Shown: piece after piece, positions 1-12,389 of the stretch | Position numbering within the stretch: position 1 is the stretch's first letter | How the letters are laid out: each line of letters opens with the position of its first letter | NCBI RefSeq assembly: GCF_008831285.2 | Contig: NC_045151.1 | Location: forward strand, 7,393,682 to 7,457,681 | Direction of reading: 5' to 3' | DNA length: 64,000 bases | Origin: Nymphaea colorata | Lineage: Eukaryota; Streptophyta; Magnoliopsida; Nymphaeales; Nymphaeaceae | Notes under the pieces: generated by a model | Seen by the model: the letters and a program-made list of their open reading frames with translations, nothing else | What the model was told of the DNA's origin: nothing | The model's database searches: none | Translations under genes and position numbers: made by a program

Positions 1-760
1 AAAAATAGGAACAAAAAAAAAAATCAACTGAAGGAGAGACAAAAAAATGAAACCAATGACAGATGCAACTAATGTTACAGAAGATGTTAATCAAGAACAA
101 TGGAATCAATCTTCTGCGAATCAATCCAGCACTAAAAGATCTATACCAAGCCATGTTGGAATGCACAAGGCTTTCCAGGTGCATTTGCATAGATCTACTA
201 CTATGACTGTCTTGATATTGTTAAAGAAACATATGAGAGGAAACATTTGTCCATTGCTGCACTGCGGCTCATATTTGCAGACAACAGAAAACCACAACGA
301 CAGAAAAGTAACACAACAATTGTCGTCCTTTGATAGCTCATATTTGCAGACAGCAGAAAACCACAACGACAAAAAAGTAACACAATAATTGTGGTCCTTT
401 GATTGTCAACTGATCTACGAAGTCTAATGTTCTTGCAGTTCTTGAAGTATTTTAAATAATTAAACTAGTCTGATATGAGGAAGGAGTTCACCTGCAGAAG
501 GAAAATCAATCTGAACTTATTAGCTTGTTCATCAAGTAGCATTGTTTACCATATTGTCATCTTTAACGTCATCTGAGAAAGCCACAAGATACCAGAAGTT
601 CTTTAATCTTGGATGATATTTTTGTACAGGCCCTGACATGTTCAAACTTCTTCTTGCAGTCCGAGATCTCGCAATGTCATTACATGCACATGAAGTACTT
701 GGAGAGAGAGACAACCTATCAGATTTCGGGATGTCTATTTTACATCCTTATATACAATAC
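1..760. repeat. AT-rich spacer with a 69-bp tandem duplication
   Basis: No gene is recognisable here. Two adjacent copies of a 69-base unit lie at 267-335 and 336-404, each starting GCTCATATTTGCAGACA and ending near GTCCTTTGAT, with a handful of substitutions between them. A 113-codon open frame crosses both units, but its protein resembles nothing I know and its second half is simply the repeat translated twice. The rest is unremarkable intergenic sequence. Confidence 0.6.
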
Positions 761-1430
761 ATATATATTATATGTCATGAGATGTTAACAAAAATATATG
801 TATGTAATATATATATACAAATAATAAATACATATATGCGCACATGTATATGCGTACATACATACATAACATGTATATATATATACGTATGTGTTCAGTT
901 ACATATTGTAAACAATATGTATATGTGTATGAAATGTAAGTATATATTATATGTATTGCATAATGTATATATTGTACATATGTACATATACATGTATGTA
1001 CATAAACAACACATGTATAACATATTGTACATATACACTATACATATGTATATATAAGACGTATGTATATATACATATATATGATATGCATATTCAACAT
1101 ATATATATATATACACACATACACATACACACACACAAACACACACACACACTATATATATATATATGGGTACATAACTATAGCTACATAATAACACTCT
1201 ATATTGCATTACATATGTTATGCATATATAATGTAGTACATTATATATTACATTGTACATGATAATATGTACATATTATAATACATATGTCTACATTGTG
1301 CAATATGCAGTATGTGAAACATTTTACAACACATATATAGTATATGTTATAAATATAACATATGTGATGTGCAATATATGTGAGTGTGGGTGTCTACATA
1401 TATATATACACACACATATATGTGGATGTG
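760..1430. repeat. TA/CA-rich simple-sequence tract
   Basis: Long runs of alternating TA, TG and CA steps (ATATAT, GTACATAT, ACACAC) fill this stretch, with a clear (TA)n followed by (CA)n core at about 1097-1170. Open frames on both strands encode only Tyr/Ile/Cys/His-rich strings, which is what translated microsatellite looks like. I see no gene. Confidence 0.8.
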
Positions 1431-2461
1431 ATCAGAATGTTGTCTTAGTTCTCTTTTCTTTCTTCATGCAAGATCTTCAGTATGTGGATGAAGGGAAGAC
1501 GCCCTTGATCTTGTTTTGTGTTGCTATTGGTGGAGACTCAAGCCTGCACACATGGCGTAGGCATACGTGAGAAAGCTAATAGGAAGACTGCTAGCATCCA
1601 GATCTAATAGTATGGTTCCTTTTGATAAACTTGCTGATGTTGTTTCTATTGGACATGCCTATAGCGCCTGCACCATCCCCCTGCAAAACTCCATTGACAA
1701 CAGTTGCATTAAAGCATAACTCGCCCAAAGGCCCAGACCACCCTCAATGCCTCAATCTGAGCACCACCAATGGGCATAACCCTACCAGACCGATTTCCAT
1801 CCCTCACCTGCTCTCTGCATGTATCCCTCTCGCTTTCATCGTTCCCCTACCCTACCAGATTCAGTATGCCTTCTCTTTTGGCGTTCGCCATGCCTTGCCT
1901 CAAGCAGGCATTCGTTTGCCCAGCATAGAAAGTGCAGTAGATGTGTTGTTCTTCAGTGAAGGGTCATTCTTCCTCTTGCTTGAGAAGAACCGGAGAAGGA
2001 GAAGAAGGCGAGAGTTAGGCATTCATTTTTCCGGATCAAAATATGGTTTGGATCTGGTTTCGACCCGAAACCTAATCGAAACGTACCACCGCGTACCCCC
2101 GTACCGGTACTGTAGTGTTTTTAAATAAATCAAGAGGGTACATTACCATCATGCTATACACTTACTTATTTTGATATAATGAATTTAATCTGTCAAAACT
2201 GTAATTTTGTTAGCACAAGCATTTATTAATATATTGTATCCGTTTGACATTGTTGAAATGGATGTTCACGGTTAAGTTTTTTAGCTTCTGCTTTGTTGTT
2301 TGCTCATTGCAATTCTATGTTTTCGATTTCTGAAATGTATAACTTGTAAGAGCCTATAGACCTGTCATAGTTTCTATGAATGCCTCTTGTGAGAATTTTT
2401 GTAATTGGTTTCCCTATGACTATATGTTTAGGTTGTTCGGATTTCATTCAAATAGTAAGTC
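1430..2461. other. Intergenic stretch upstream of the hAT transposase remnant
   Basis: No protein or RNA gene could be recognised. It may hold the 5' end and leader of the hAT element whose transposase starts at 2462. At 2089-2112 there is a short CGTACCCCCGTACC-type motif like the subterminal repeats of the small hAT-like elements further right, but no terminal repeat could be placed here. Confidence 0.4.
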
Positions 2462-4541
2462 ATGTCATCTAATATTGGGGATGAAGAATATCGTGCGATG
2501 GCAGATGTAGAGGAAGATGAATCTTTTACATGTACTGAAAAAGGCATTCAATCCAAGAGAAAAAGATACTCAATAGTATGGAATTACTTCAAATTAGTAG
2601 AATTTAATGGAAAAGAGTGGGCAAAATGCAAACATTGTGGTGAACGATTTACTGCACATAGTAGCAGTGGTATGAGCTATTTAAAACGACATAGAGATAC
2701 ATGTGTTAGAAAACAAATACTTGATGAAAAGCAACGAACATTGTCATTTGGAGTTGTTTAATCTGTTGCCTCAAATTTAGGTCTACAGAAATTTGGTATG
2801 GACAATATAAGAAAAGGTTTGGCTAAGTTGACAATAATGCATGCACTTCCTTTCAGTAATGCAGGATATGAATATCTTAACGATCTTCTAAATATTTGCA
2901 ATCTAAGGTTTGTGCCAATTTCTAGGAGAACACTTACAAAAGAGGTACAGTCAATGTTCTTGACTGAAAGAAAGAGATATCAAGAAGTTTTAAATAACCA
3001 AGTGCAGCGGGTATCATTGACATTTGATATGTGGTCCTCACAACAGATATTAGGGTACTTATGCTTGACAGTCTCTTATATTGATATAGATTGGCAATTG
3101 TACTCTCACATACTTAATTTTATACATGTGCCTCCACGACATAATGCAATTTGTATATGTGACATTTTATCGGAGTGCATTACTACTAAGTGGGAAATTC
3201 ATTTGAAGCTGTTTTCTGTCACTGCTGATAACTGTTCAACAAATGATAGTGGAATAAGTTTATTGAGAAGGACCGTAGAAAGAAAAAATAATATTTCATT
3301 TCCATTGAGAGGGGAGTACTTTCATGTCCGTTATGGTGCACATATCATAAATCTGATAGTTAAAGATGGTATGAATGATATGGATGATACAATTTCAAAA
3401 ATTCGTGGCAATGTCAAATATGTAAGGGGATCACCAAAACGACTACATGCTTTCAAAGAATGTGTAAAGGCAATGGGGTTGGATGAGAAAAAAAGTTTAA
3501 ACTATGATGTTCTTACTCGATGGAATTCTACATTTATAATGTTGAGAGATGCATTATTATTCAAAGATGTCTTTCAACATTTGGCATCATGTGATCCTAG
3601 TTATACATGTTTGCCTTCTGAGGATGAGTGGTCACATGCATCTCATTTATGTCAGTTCTTAAAGGTCTTCTACGATGCAACACATCAATTCTCTACCACC
3701 AAGCAGGTAACAACTAATCTTGTTTTTGAAGAAATCGTATCAATTTACCATCATTTGTATAGGCATCGTGGAACAACATCAAATGAACATATAAGGGCAT
3801 TGGCATGCAAAATACAGGAAAAGTTTGACAAATACTTTAAGAGCTACAATATTCTCTTCGCAATTGCAGCTGTTTTGGATCCTAGGTTCAAGTTGTCATA
3901 CTTGAAGTATTTGCTTGGAAATTTAGATAAACCTGATGCAAGAGTGAAATATGAAATTATAGAGAGCACTCTTCATGAATTGTATGCTGAGTACAGAAAT
4001 ATGTATGAGGATAGTGACACGTGTAATATGGAAAGGGTCAATGCATCCACTAGTACCATGATTGCAATGGAAGAGTATAAAAGTGTTTCTAGATATGGAT
4101 TTAAAGCATATGTCAACTTTGTATCTCATGTAGTTATTCACACAGATCTAGACAAATATTTGATTGATCCAATGGAAGAAATTACACCTAGTACAGTTCA
4201 ACATATTATCTTGGTGGAAGACAAATGAAAGCAAATATAAAATTCTAGCAAAGATGGCTCGAGATGTGTTAGTTATTCCTATATCTACAGTTGCTTCAGA
4301 ATCTGCATTCAGTACATCAGGAAGAATTATTAATGATTATCAATGTTCAACTACTTCCTAAAAATGTAGAAACATTAATCTGCACACAAAGTTGGATTCG
4401 TGATGCAAGCAACTTGCGTGAAAGGTAAGTTGTGCATGCTTTATAGTTTATACATATTAACATAATAGTGTGCTTAAATTAATAAGTGTCTTTGTTACAG
4501 TTCTCATGATGCAGAGCACCATTCTGACAATAACTGTTAAT
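2462..4541 (+). pseudogene. hAT-superfamily transposase pseudogene (BED zinc finger, RICESLEEPER/Ac-like)
   Basis: Seen: 2462-2761 encodes an N-terminal BED-type zinc finger (VWNYFKLVEFNGKEWAKC, then CxxC and a distal H/C pair). After an in-frame TAA at 2759-2761 the same frame resumes at 2798-4228 with the transposase body (TFDMWSSQQILGYLCLTVSYI, then LTRWNSTFIML, then AAVLDPRFKLSYLKY). The C-terminal hATC dimerisation block (KILAKMARDVLVIPISTVASESAFS) lies in a different frame at 4164-4361, and its continuation (LLPKNVETLICTQSWIRD) is shifted again. A plausible intron spans about 4425-4500. Known: hAT transposases cut and paste DNA and make 8-bp target duplications. With one nonsense codon and two frameshifts it cannot make a full protein. 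It could have served as an ancestor of the small hAT-like elements here, but no shared termini were found. Confidence 0.9.
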
Positions 4542-5612
4542 CGAGTGCATGCTTATTATGGTAATTTTTTTAATTAATGCTTCGTATTCTATGCTGACAA
4601 ACACATGTTAATTTTTATTAACATTTCTTTTTCATGTTAAATTGCAGATGGACATTTCAAGCTACAACCATGAACTCTCTATTGAGGTTATCATTTCTTT
4701 GCATTTCTTTGTTGCTCTCAGATATGGGTATGGCATCTTTGTATAATATCTTGTGCATAGTCTTGATGTTCATGCCAAACTTTAACTATGTTGGAAAGTA
4801 TTTGTAACTTAAACTATGTTGGAAAGTATTTGTCATTATGACAGTTGATCATCTTTTAAAAATGGAAGGTTTATGACAGTTTAAATGTTGATGGTGAGAA
4901 ATATTATGATGATGCTGGTGCTTTTGATGAAGTAGTCTGGCCAAAGGAAAAATGTATATTATTGATCTCGCTTAAATTTATTCTATAGTTGAGTTAAGTT
5001 CATTTTGATGGGCAATATCTTGTCTCAGCTTCACTGTACTCAAATTCCAGCATTTTTGTGTCGTTCTTTTTCGTGGTTGTATGTTCTCAGAAGTTAGAAC
5101 TGGACCTTGCTTCTTCTTGGTGGTTGTATGTTCTCAGAACATGCAAGCATCCCTTGGCTCTAGATTTTGGAAATCTATTGGGCAAGGCTTCTCTAATCTC
5201 CTGCATGCAAGTCTGCAGGATGGTGATGCTTTGGCAGAGGTGAATGCCAATGGCTGTGCCCAAGAAAATGGAAGTGAAGATAAGCTTAAATACACAAAAA
5301 TGGAAGTCTTCTTCTTGAAGACACAATAATTCATTTCGGGGGATGCCATCATTCTGTTCTTGGCTACTGCTGATATTGTCCATGTAGGTATAGAAATACT
5401 TTGATTTCTGATCCAGTTTCAGAGAAGAAGGGGCCCGAGCTTATGGTTTGTCTTTAACTCTATTCCTGTGTCCTGGTTTACTTCTTTAAATGACTTGGGA
5501 GCCATCCTGATATATGTTCATTCATTTGCTGATAATATGAAACAAATTGTTGTCTCCAGTATTTTGCAACAAGCCATATCATTCAAATGCTAATTGTAGT
5601 TGTGCATAGCAG
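4542..5612. other. Probable 3' part of the hAT element and spacer
   Basis: AT-rich DNA with no recognisable protein. It contains short duplicated phrases, such as AAACTATGTTGGAAAGTATTTG at about 4783 and 4809, and TGGTTGTATGTTCTCAGAA at about 5075 and 5121. These look like local tandem duplications. Open frames of 60-98 codons on both strands overlap each other and carry no domain I know. Confidence 0.4.
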
Positions 5613-5747
5613 GATGAAGAGACTGCCTTGCTAGAACAAGCTCTTGCAATGTCAATGGATGATCTACATTCAGGTCAGACTGGTTCTGCTTCAAGTGGTG
5701 ATACAATAATGTCAGATACGACTCCAGAACAAGCTTTTTCTTGCTAA
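5613..5747 (+). pseudogene. Fragment resembling the C-terminal ubiquitin-interacting motif of proteasome subunit RPN10
   Basis: Reading from an AG acceptor-like site (CATAGCAG before 5613), a 44-codon frame ends in TAA at 5745-5747. Its start, DEETALLEQALAMSMDD, resembles the ubiquitin-interacting motif region of plant RPN10/PSMD4, where an acidic stretch precedes ALLxQAxAMS. RPN10 is the polyubiquitin receptor of the 19S proteasome lid/base. The large N-terminal von Willebrand domain of RPN10 was not found in the preceding kilobase, so this is at best a captured or retro-copied exon. The match is short and was made by eye. It could be coincidence, or another UIM protein. Confidence 0.4.
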
Positions 5748-6176
5748 AAGAAGCTTTTTCTTTTTTCCTTTTTTGTTAATATATAAATGTGCATGTACAT
5801 GGTATATGTTGTGAACAATAGTATGCCTGCTAAGGCTATTTATGCTTGACTATCCAAAGTTTCAGCGTTCGCTAAAGATACTGGGGGTTCTCCTTTTCTC
5901 ACTCTCTCTTTTTCTCTTCCTCTTCGTTTCTCCTTTGCTTCGTTTATTGATTACTCTTTTGAGATGGAAGAAATTGTACAGTGGTTAGTGAGATTTCATG
6001 GAAATTTATATTAAGTTAGTAACTTGGATGTTGTTCCTTTTTGTTTACAACCGCATTTTTCTCCTTTTTTGTCTGAACATCAACAAATGGTTGCCCTACT
6101 TTCAGTTTCTTTGTAATGAATCTTTTAAATACCTTGTTTCTCATATTTGATATTTGAAATTTCTAACGTCAGTTGA
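5748..6176. other. AT-rich spacer
   Basis: T-rich sequence following the RPN10-like fragment, including a CT-rich run at about 5890-5945. I see no gene, repeat pair or structured RNA. Confidence 0.4.
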
Positions 6177-6358
6177 AAGGAGAAACAATTTGACCAAATC
6201 GGCCCGGCCCGAACCCGGCTAGACCGGGCTGGGCCTGAGACATGGTGGACCTGGCCCGGCCCGACCCGTCAATAATCGGACCGGGCCCAGGCTTCGAGCC
6301 CGACGGGCTGACCCGAGCTGGGTCTAAACGTGCCGGCCCGGCCCGATACCTACCCTTA
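6177..6358. mobile_element. Short GGCCCGG-rich element, probably a non-autonomous hAT fragment
   Basis: About 180 bases of very GC-rich sequence in AT-rich surroundings, made of repeated GGCCCGGCCCGA / CCGGGCTGGGCC motifs in both orientations. The right edge, read on the minus strand, begins TAAGGGTAGGTATCGGGCC. That is the style of plant Ac-like hAT termini with GGGCC subterminal repeats. No matching left terminus or 8-bp duplication was found, so this may be a truncated copy or the 3' end of the hAT element whose transposase lies at 2462-4541. Confidence 0.4.
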
Positions 6359-7790
6359 CAAGCCAGTCTTGATTTTTGCAGGTTTATTGTGGAATTTTCT
6401 GGGTTTTTTGGTGAATTTTGCAGACTTATTTGGGGGAGCGATTCATCCTTCCCAAACACATAAATGAAGAAAAATTTAAAACTAAACATTGATAGGTAGA
6501 AGGCATATTTAATGTCTGAATGTTTGTTGTGGGGACATTTATGATTCGACTGCTTAAGTACAAAACTGAAGCTTTATTCCCCATTTTGTGTGCTTATTTT
6601 TGTTATCTATGTTGCTTCGTGCTTGATAAAACTTATGTAACACCACATGGAAAGGAGTAGGTTTTAAATTATGGTGCCTCTCGACAGGAGAGCTTGCATC
6701 AATATGGAAGATTTGTAGTGATTTAAGAAACTATATAAAGATTATGTAAATCTGGAAATATTTTTCTTTATTATTGTCAAACTAAGAAATATATTTTTAG
6801 AAATCTGGAAATATGTTTCTTCATTATCAAACACAGAAATAAATTTCTGGAAATTTATTTCTCAGTCATCACACATACATCAAAATACATCAAAATGAGA
6901 ATCAGAAAGATTTTTCTCATTCATTTTTTTCATGAAATATATTTCTAAAAACACATTTCCAAATCCAGATTTTCAGGCCATCAAACGGCCCCTGACAGAA
7001 ACATATGCGTTTATGATGTTCCCACTATGTGCATTTTTATCTCAGGCTGACTTTCTACTCTGAAACCATGTTGCATAGAATACATATTGTAAAACTTGTA
7101 CATATTAGTCTCATTACCAAATAACATGCCTTTTGTTGGAATATAAGGATTAGCTATTTAAAGTTCCTACACTTGTATCATTCTCATAATGAAAAAAAAA
7201 AATCTTTCGCCTTTTTTATCACTAGAAACTATTCTACTTTTAGGTGTGTAATCTATATCGTCGACCAAAAATTTTTGCATGTAGAGGTTCTTTGCTGCAT
7301 CCCGATTCTTCAATCCTAATACGGGTACCACTACATATGCGTAATTATCATATCAAATCACTTAGGAATATATGCATACGTTGAACAAAATGTTCACAAC
7401 GATTTGAAATAAATTATTTATATATGCAATCAATACCAACAAAACCAACCACAAAGTAATAAAACGATTTAATGTGTGCATGGACAACTTTTTATCAATA
7501 GATAATGAAAGGAAATAAAGTTATTTATATATGCATAACGGAATTAAAGCCAACAATATTTAAGTGAAATAACGCAAATAATACCACACGATTTTTTATT
7601 ATTAAACAAAGCTATTGCAGAGGGCTTTGCAAGAATTATGGAAATTCCATTCTAGACGCAATTAGTAACTTCCACGAAAGAAAAAGATTAGCGAGGCCCC
7701 CCACTTCGATTCTTGTCCCACTAGCATATTCAAGTCGAGTTCACTCACCAAGGTTTTTTTGGTCCTTCACCATTTTGCCGTAGGCCTACT
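6359..7790. other. AT-rich intergenic stretch without recognisable genes
   Basis: Includes a run at about 6740-6960 where phrases such as GAAATATATTTCTAGAAA and AAATTTATTTCT recur with inverted symmetry, ending in CATCAAACGGCCCC. This is typical of a small decayed inverted-repeat transposon. No terminal duplication was resolved. No coding sequence was seen. Confidence 0.4.
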
Positions 7791-10660
7791 AATTGTCGGC
7801 TGAAGAGCCAAGAGTTCAGGTCTATTAATTTCGCAGTGGCTACCATTCAAGACGATTTCTTTATGCCTTTAAAAAAAAACCTCGAAATGCTAATCCACAA
7901 AAATAATACGAGAAATGCGGAGGAACAGATAAACAGAGCGAGCCGACCAGTGCAAAAGCATGGTTTCTGCCCGTGGCCGACCAAAGTCCAAAGCCGACGA
8001 CTGTGCCTACCCCCAAGATCACCCTGGAGCAACCTAAGACTAAACCTAAAACAAACTAAGTACAAGGACTCTACCCAGTCGGACAGGAACCCCGACTTAA
8101 ATCCCAATAGGTATAGATGTACAAGTGAGGTTAACCCAATCCCAAAAACAATCCTACTACAAGAAACTAATAGATGTGAGACTAGTACAATGCGAAAGCG
8201 ATACAAAGATTTAAACTCTCACAACTCACTCAAGCAAACCATCAAACCAAACCTAATCGAGCAATCCACACCCACCCGTAGGAGGCTAGGTTGGCATGAG
8301 GTCGTGTCCTTGGCGCAGTGCCTCAAAAGTCCCTCAATGCGCAACAACGACCCAAGGTCGGGCTGAAAGCAAATGCAAAAGCAAAACAAAAGCAACCTCC
8401 CACATGTCTATAGGGTGGAAAAGAGAGTACCGGCCAAGGCTAGCTTGGCAAAATAATATCCAAGGACCACGAGGTGAGATTCCACACTCGGGTAATGCAG
8501 CTACACGGTAGAAGAGGGTCGGCTGCAGAAGCACAATCCAAGGTATGAAGGTGACGCCGGCGGTTAAAGGAGCATTCTAGATCGCCCAGTTGTAGAGACT
8601 CTTCGCCAAAAGACGCCCAGGAGCACCACGGGTACTGGCCGGATGAAGTGGGGATCTGCTGGAATCTTCGCTGGAGGGTCGCCGAAAAAGTAGCAGCGGC
8701 GGCTGGCGGCGGCCGGAGTTGGCCGGAGATGGCTGAGGCAAGGCCCGCCGGTTCCAAGACTCGCAAGGATGCGATAGCGCAGTCTTCCTTCAGGACTAGG
8801 GTTGGAACCAGCTAGGTGCGGACCTTGGGCTTAGGTAGGCTTAGGTGGGCTCGGGTCCAGTGGGTCAAGGTGGGCCCGGGCTAGGTCTGGGAAGTGGGCT
8901 TGGTCAAAGGTAGGTTAAGTGAAGTGGGTCCTAGGGTTCGAGTCTAGGCTCAATCGGGTGAGGGGAAGGGGTTCAAATGCGGGTCCCTACAAAGTAGGTA
9001 GGGTAGGTTTAGGCGTCAAGTGTGGAAATGAAAATGGGAAATGGAAACGGGGAATGGAGGGGGACTAGGGTAACTCGGCTGAGGGAAATGATGCTGAAGC
9101 ATTGGAGAGGATCCTAAGTGAGGATCACGCCCCAAGATACTTGGTTGAGGTGGCGGTGCGGTGGAGGCTATCTCCCAAAGAAGTAGGAGAGAGGCTAAGG
9201 AAAACGATGAGGTGTAGGGGACGAGTTGTCCAAATGTGATGAGGTGGAGTAGGCTGGAGTGGCTCGAGCTAAGGTGGAGGACAAGTGGCGAGGTTAGGGG
9301 AGCTGGTCAATCCTAAAATAAAGGCCACTACCTAAGAACTTGGGATTGAATCCCAAAAATATCTCCCAAAAAGAAGATCGAACCCTCCAAATGTGGAGCA
9401 CTTCCACCAAATGGGAACACTCACACGCAAGGTGGAGGAAGAGCTGGACGAGATCTCCCCAATTCTTTCTAACAATCTAGGATTTCACCACGTGTCCTAG
9501 AAGGATGGTGAGGATTTGCAAAAGGCCAAAAAAACGGATCCACTTACCAGAAATGGAGGAGTGAAACTCCAAGTCACTGGCAGCTAGGTGTGAACACACC
9601 TAGGAGCTCCCATTGCCACTCGGTTTTCCCAAATGTGCCTTCCTCAATTGTAGCCCCACTTTTACAATCTTGTAGGGGACGAGATCTTCTAGCTAGCACG
9701 CCCAAATGTTGGCGGAATCTTCAGGGAAAGGCCGGAATTAGTGCAGCGTTTGCCGGAATTCCAGAATTCCGGCGGAGGCTAGAACGTGCCCGTTTTAACT
9801 TAAATTTGGCCCTAACTTGGCCGATTGCTTCCTTTTTCGTGGGTGATACTTTTGGTATTTATTTTTCGCTTGTATCACCCTCAATTCACATACATTTTCT
9901 CACTTTTGCTTTTGATTTCCGGTGAAACGCCCAAGCACAAACCGAGGCCTATACTTGAGCTTTTTGAAGGGTTTCACCGGCCAAACTTCGCCAAATCAAG
10001 GGGTAAGCACTAGAAGGTCCTAAGACGTCCTTGTGCCTTGTAAAAGCCGATTTAAAACAGACTTCCACCGTCGGAATGTGACCCCAATCTCACGGGTTTA
10101 CGCCGTGAGAATGAATCAACCCTTAGGTCGAATCCTATTCCAAAGCAACTCAACAAAATCCACAAATGGCCTTAAAATCTCGAGTACTAACCTTTTCAAT
10201 TATTCCAACGTCGTTGCTACACGCCTTCTTGTTTCCAAGCCGGGGTAGCCTTCCCAATGCACGGAATGGCCTTTAACCTTCGTGGGGATGCCGGAGGTTG
10301 CACCTTGCTTGTGGCTGGTTGATGCAGTGGGGAAAACCATGGCAAGGGACTCTTCACGCCAGAGCAAGAGGAGAACTTCAAGCCGTCGATTCCTTGGGCG
10401 AGTGGATGAGAAGAGAAAAGAGAATTAGGCAAAGAGAGAAGAAGAGTCCGCTGGATTTGAGAATGCCTTCAAAGTACTCGCCATTGGATGTCGAATTCCC
10501 CAAATGTGACACACGAGGAAGAAGAAGACAAGAGGCGCGGGTGAGAAGAGAGTGCACAAGGGGAGAGGAGAGAGCCGTGAGGAGAGAGAGAGACAATGAA
10601 CTCAATATTCTTCAATTCCATATCAAATCAAATGTCTACAAAGAATATATAGTCTGAACT
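7791..10660. mobile_element. GC-rich, gene-less block resembling long LTR sequence (Ty3-type), unresolved
   Basis: This 2.9-kb block is clearly richer in G+C than its surroundings and has no believable protein. The open frames at 7836-8366, 8440-8766 and 10298-10657 are low-complexity and overlap on both strands. The part ending near 8991 (GGGTCCCTACA) carries a GGGCTTAGGTGGGC-type tract, like the GC-rich ends of the long LTRs further right. The phrase CCCAAATGT recurs at about 9626, 9690 and 10497. I infer one or more decayed long LTRs or a large non-autonomous LTR element. Element ends and target duplications could not be fixed. Confidence 0.35.
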
Positions 10661-11380
10661 AAGAAAAACGAATCTAACACTTGATCCGGATTAAAACATG
10701 AATCCAAAAGCATAAGCAAAAGGCGTACTCCAAATCCAAAGCAAAAACGCACAAAAGCAAATACGAGACTTAAAGTCTCATCCCTAAAACCGGTCCTCCT
10801 CTAGCCCGCGCGTGCTTGGGCTTGACTTGGACCTCGAATTACCTAGGCTCATCCTAGACTGACCCTAAGCGACTAGGTTTTAACCATGACCTGGGCTGGA
10901 CCTGACCTGGACCGGACTAGACCCACCTCCTTGGTCTTCAAGAGCCTCGCTTAGAGTCGTTGCACTTCCTCCCGCTTCGCCCTCTGCTCCAACTCCAAAC
11001 TTAACTGTGACTTATATTTGGTCTGGCTTTGTTGCTCTACACCACCCTCTCCTCCCTCTTGACCCTGGTTCGGGTCAACTTCACTTTGCTCGGCCTTGAC
11101 TGACTGTTGGGCGGGCTGGCCCTGCCCTCTATGGCTGCTCCCGGTCTCATCCCCAGCCATTCTCAGCACGGTCCTAGGCTGGACTGTATCAGTTTCTTAC
11201 TCATGCAAAACAACTATTTCTTCCAACTTGGACAACTTATGACGATGCATATGGGTGGTCGTAATTGTTGCTGGCAATCCCGTCGTTGATGCTTTCTTTT
11301 CTCCTGGTTTTGAAATTGCAATGACACTGTAAATTATGGGCAAAAGTTTGAACAAAAGCAAGATGGCATGGACAATTTGT
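10661..11380. other. Repeat debris, possible minus-strand gag-like fragment
   Basis: A minus-strand open frame (11169 down to 10951) encodes a Gln/Glu/Arg-rich 72-residue peptide (MLRMAGDETGSSHRGQ at its start). This is the sort of low-complexity segment found at the N-terminus of Ty3-type Gag proteins beside a long LTR. No diagnostic motif is present, so the assignment is weak. The remainder holds nothing I recognise. Confidence 0.25.
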
Positions 11381-11728
11381 TAGGGCACCAGGCTGGGTCT
11401 GTCGGGTTTTTGTATTCTCCATCAGGTTTGGATTGGGCCAGGGTTGTAAAAATGGGCTTGGGCTGGCCTGAGCCCTAGTTGACATCGGGCAAGGTTTGAC
11501 TCAATCCAACAAAAAAAATATGATTATTAATTTTAAAATATTTTTATTATATATGTATATAATATAAATATTTTTATTTAGTTTTATTAAAATTGAATTG
11601 GGCCAAGCAGGGGCAGAATAGGGATGAACCACACCAGACAATTCGAGCCCCTGACCAGGCTTATGATGGTCGGGCCTGAGCCTGGGCTGCAAAGATGGGA
11701 CCTGGGCTGGGCCGCATGCCCAGCCCTA
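11381..11728. mobile_element. Putative small hAT-like inverted-repeat element
   Basis: The block begins TAGGGCACCAGGCTGGG and, read on the minus strand from its right edge, begins TAGGGCTGGGCATGCGG, giving imperfect terminal inverted repeats rich in GGGC. The centre is an AT-rich run (TTTTATTATATATGTATATAA). The 8 bases outside each end (CAATTTGT and CTTGCCAA) do not match, so either the ends are misplaced or the duplication has decayed. It lies about 1.4 kb upstream of the AIR9 start codon. Confidence 0.35.
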
Positions 11729-12389
11729 CTTGCCAACGGTTGCTCTCTTTCTTCTGTTTCGACATGACTTATTGTACTACTTGAGCATAAGGCGATTGCA
11801 CCTCGATAAAACCACACGCACTAAGGTTTGATCTGTCTTTGGTTCACGGCCAATAGCGAACGCACCGTCCCTTGTTCTCGGCCGAACGCGCAAACGTAGT
11901 CTCCAAAAACTAGGATTCTATAATTTGGTTGTAGTAAAAAAATAAAAGGAAGACGAGGGGTAACAATTTTGGTGGCCAGTCCAATTCAGGCCAGCTCACC
12001 GAAAGATTATGAAGATTACGTAGTTCGGGATCCCGCTCGTATTCATTGAAACATCATTGAGTCTGGCAAAATCGGAACGGATCTAATTTAATATAGTTAG
12101 ATGTAGTTTCAGTTTCGGACGCTCTCGTAGGCTTTTCTAAACAGAACCACCATCAATGTCATGGATGATTGCCAAAAGGAAAAAGAAGAAACTTTTTTTC
12201 GTGAAGCCGGTTAAACGGGTATAGATTTGGATCTGCAATCAAATAGACCCGATCCTTGCAACATCCCGGTTGGACTTGATGTAATGTTAAAAGTCCAATC
12301 CTTGACCAAGGGGATTCGGGGTTGGTCCGTGTCCGAGCCGAAAACAGAGGACTTTAGAGAGGTTTTGACTCAGACGTGAGGACTGTCCC

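Noticed and set aside
638-1262. Overlapping 100-139-codon frames on both strands
   Set aside because: They are translations of a TA/CA microsatellite (Tyr, Ile, Cys and His only) with no domain.
7836-8366. A 176-codon plus-strand frame
   Set aside because: It lies in GC-rich repeat DNA and is overlapped by an equally long frame on the other strand. No recognisable motif or plausible initiation context was seen.
7794-8991. A defined solo LTR from TGTCGGCTG to CCCTACA
   Set aside because: The flanking 5 bases (CTAAT and AAGTA) do not match, so the ends cannot be supported.
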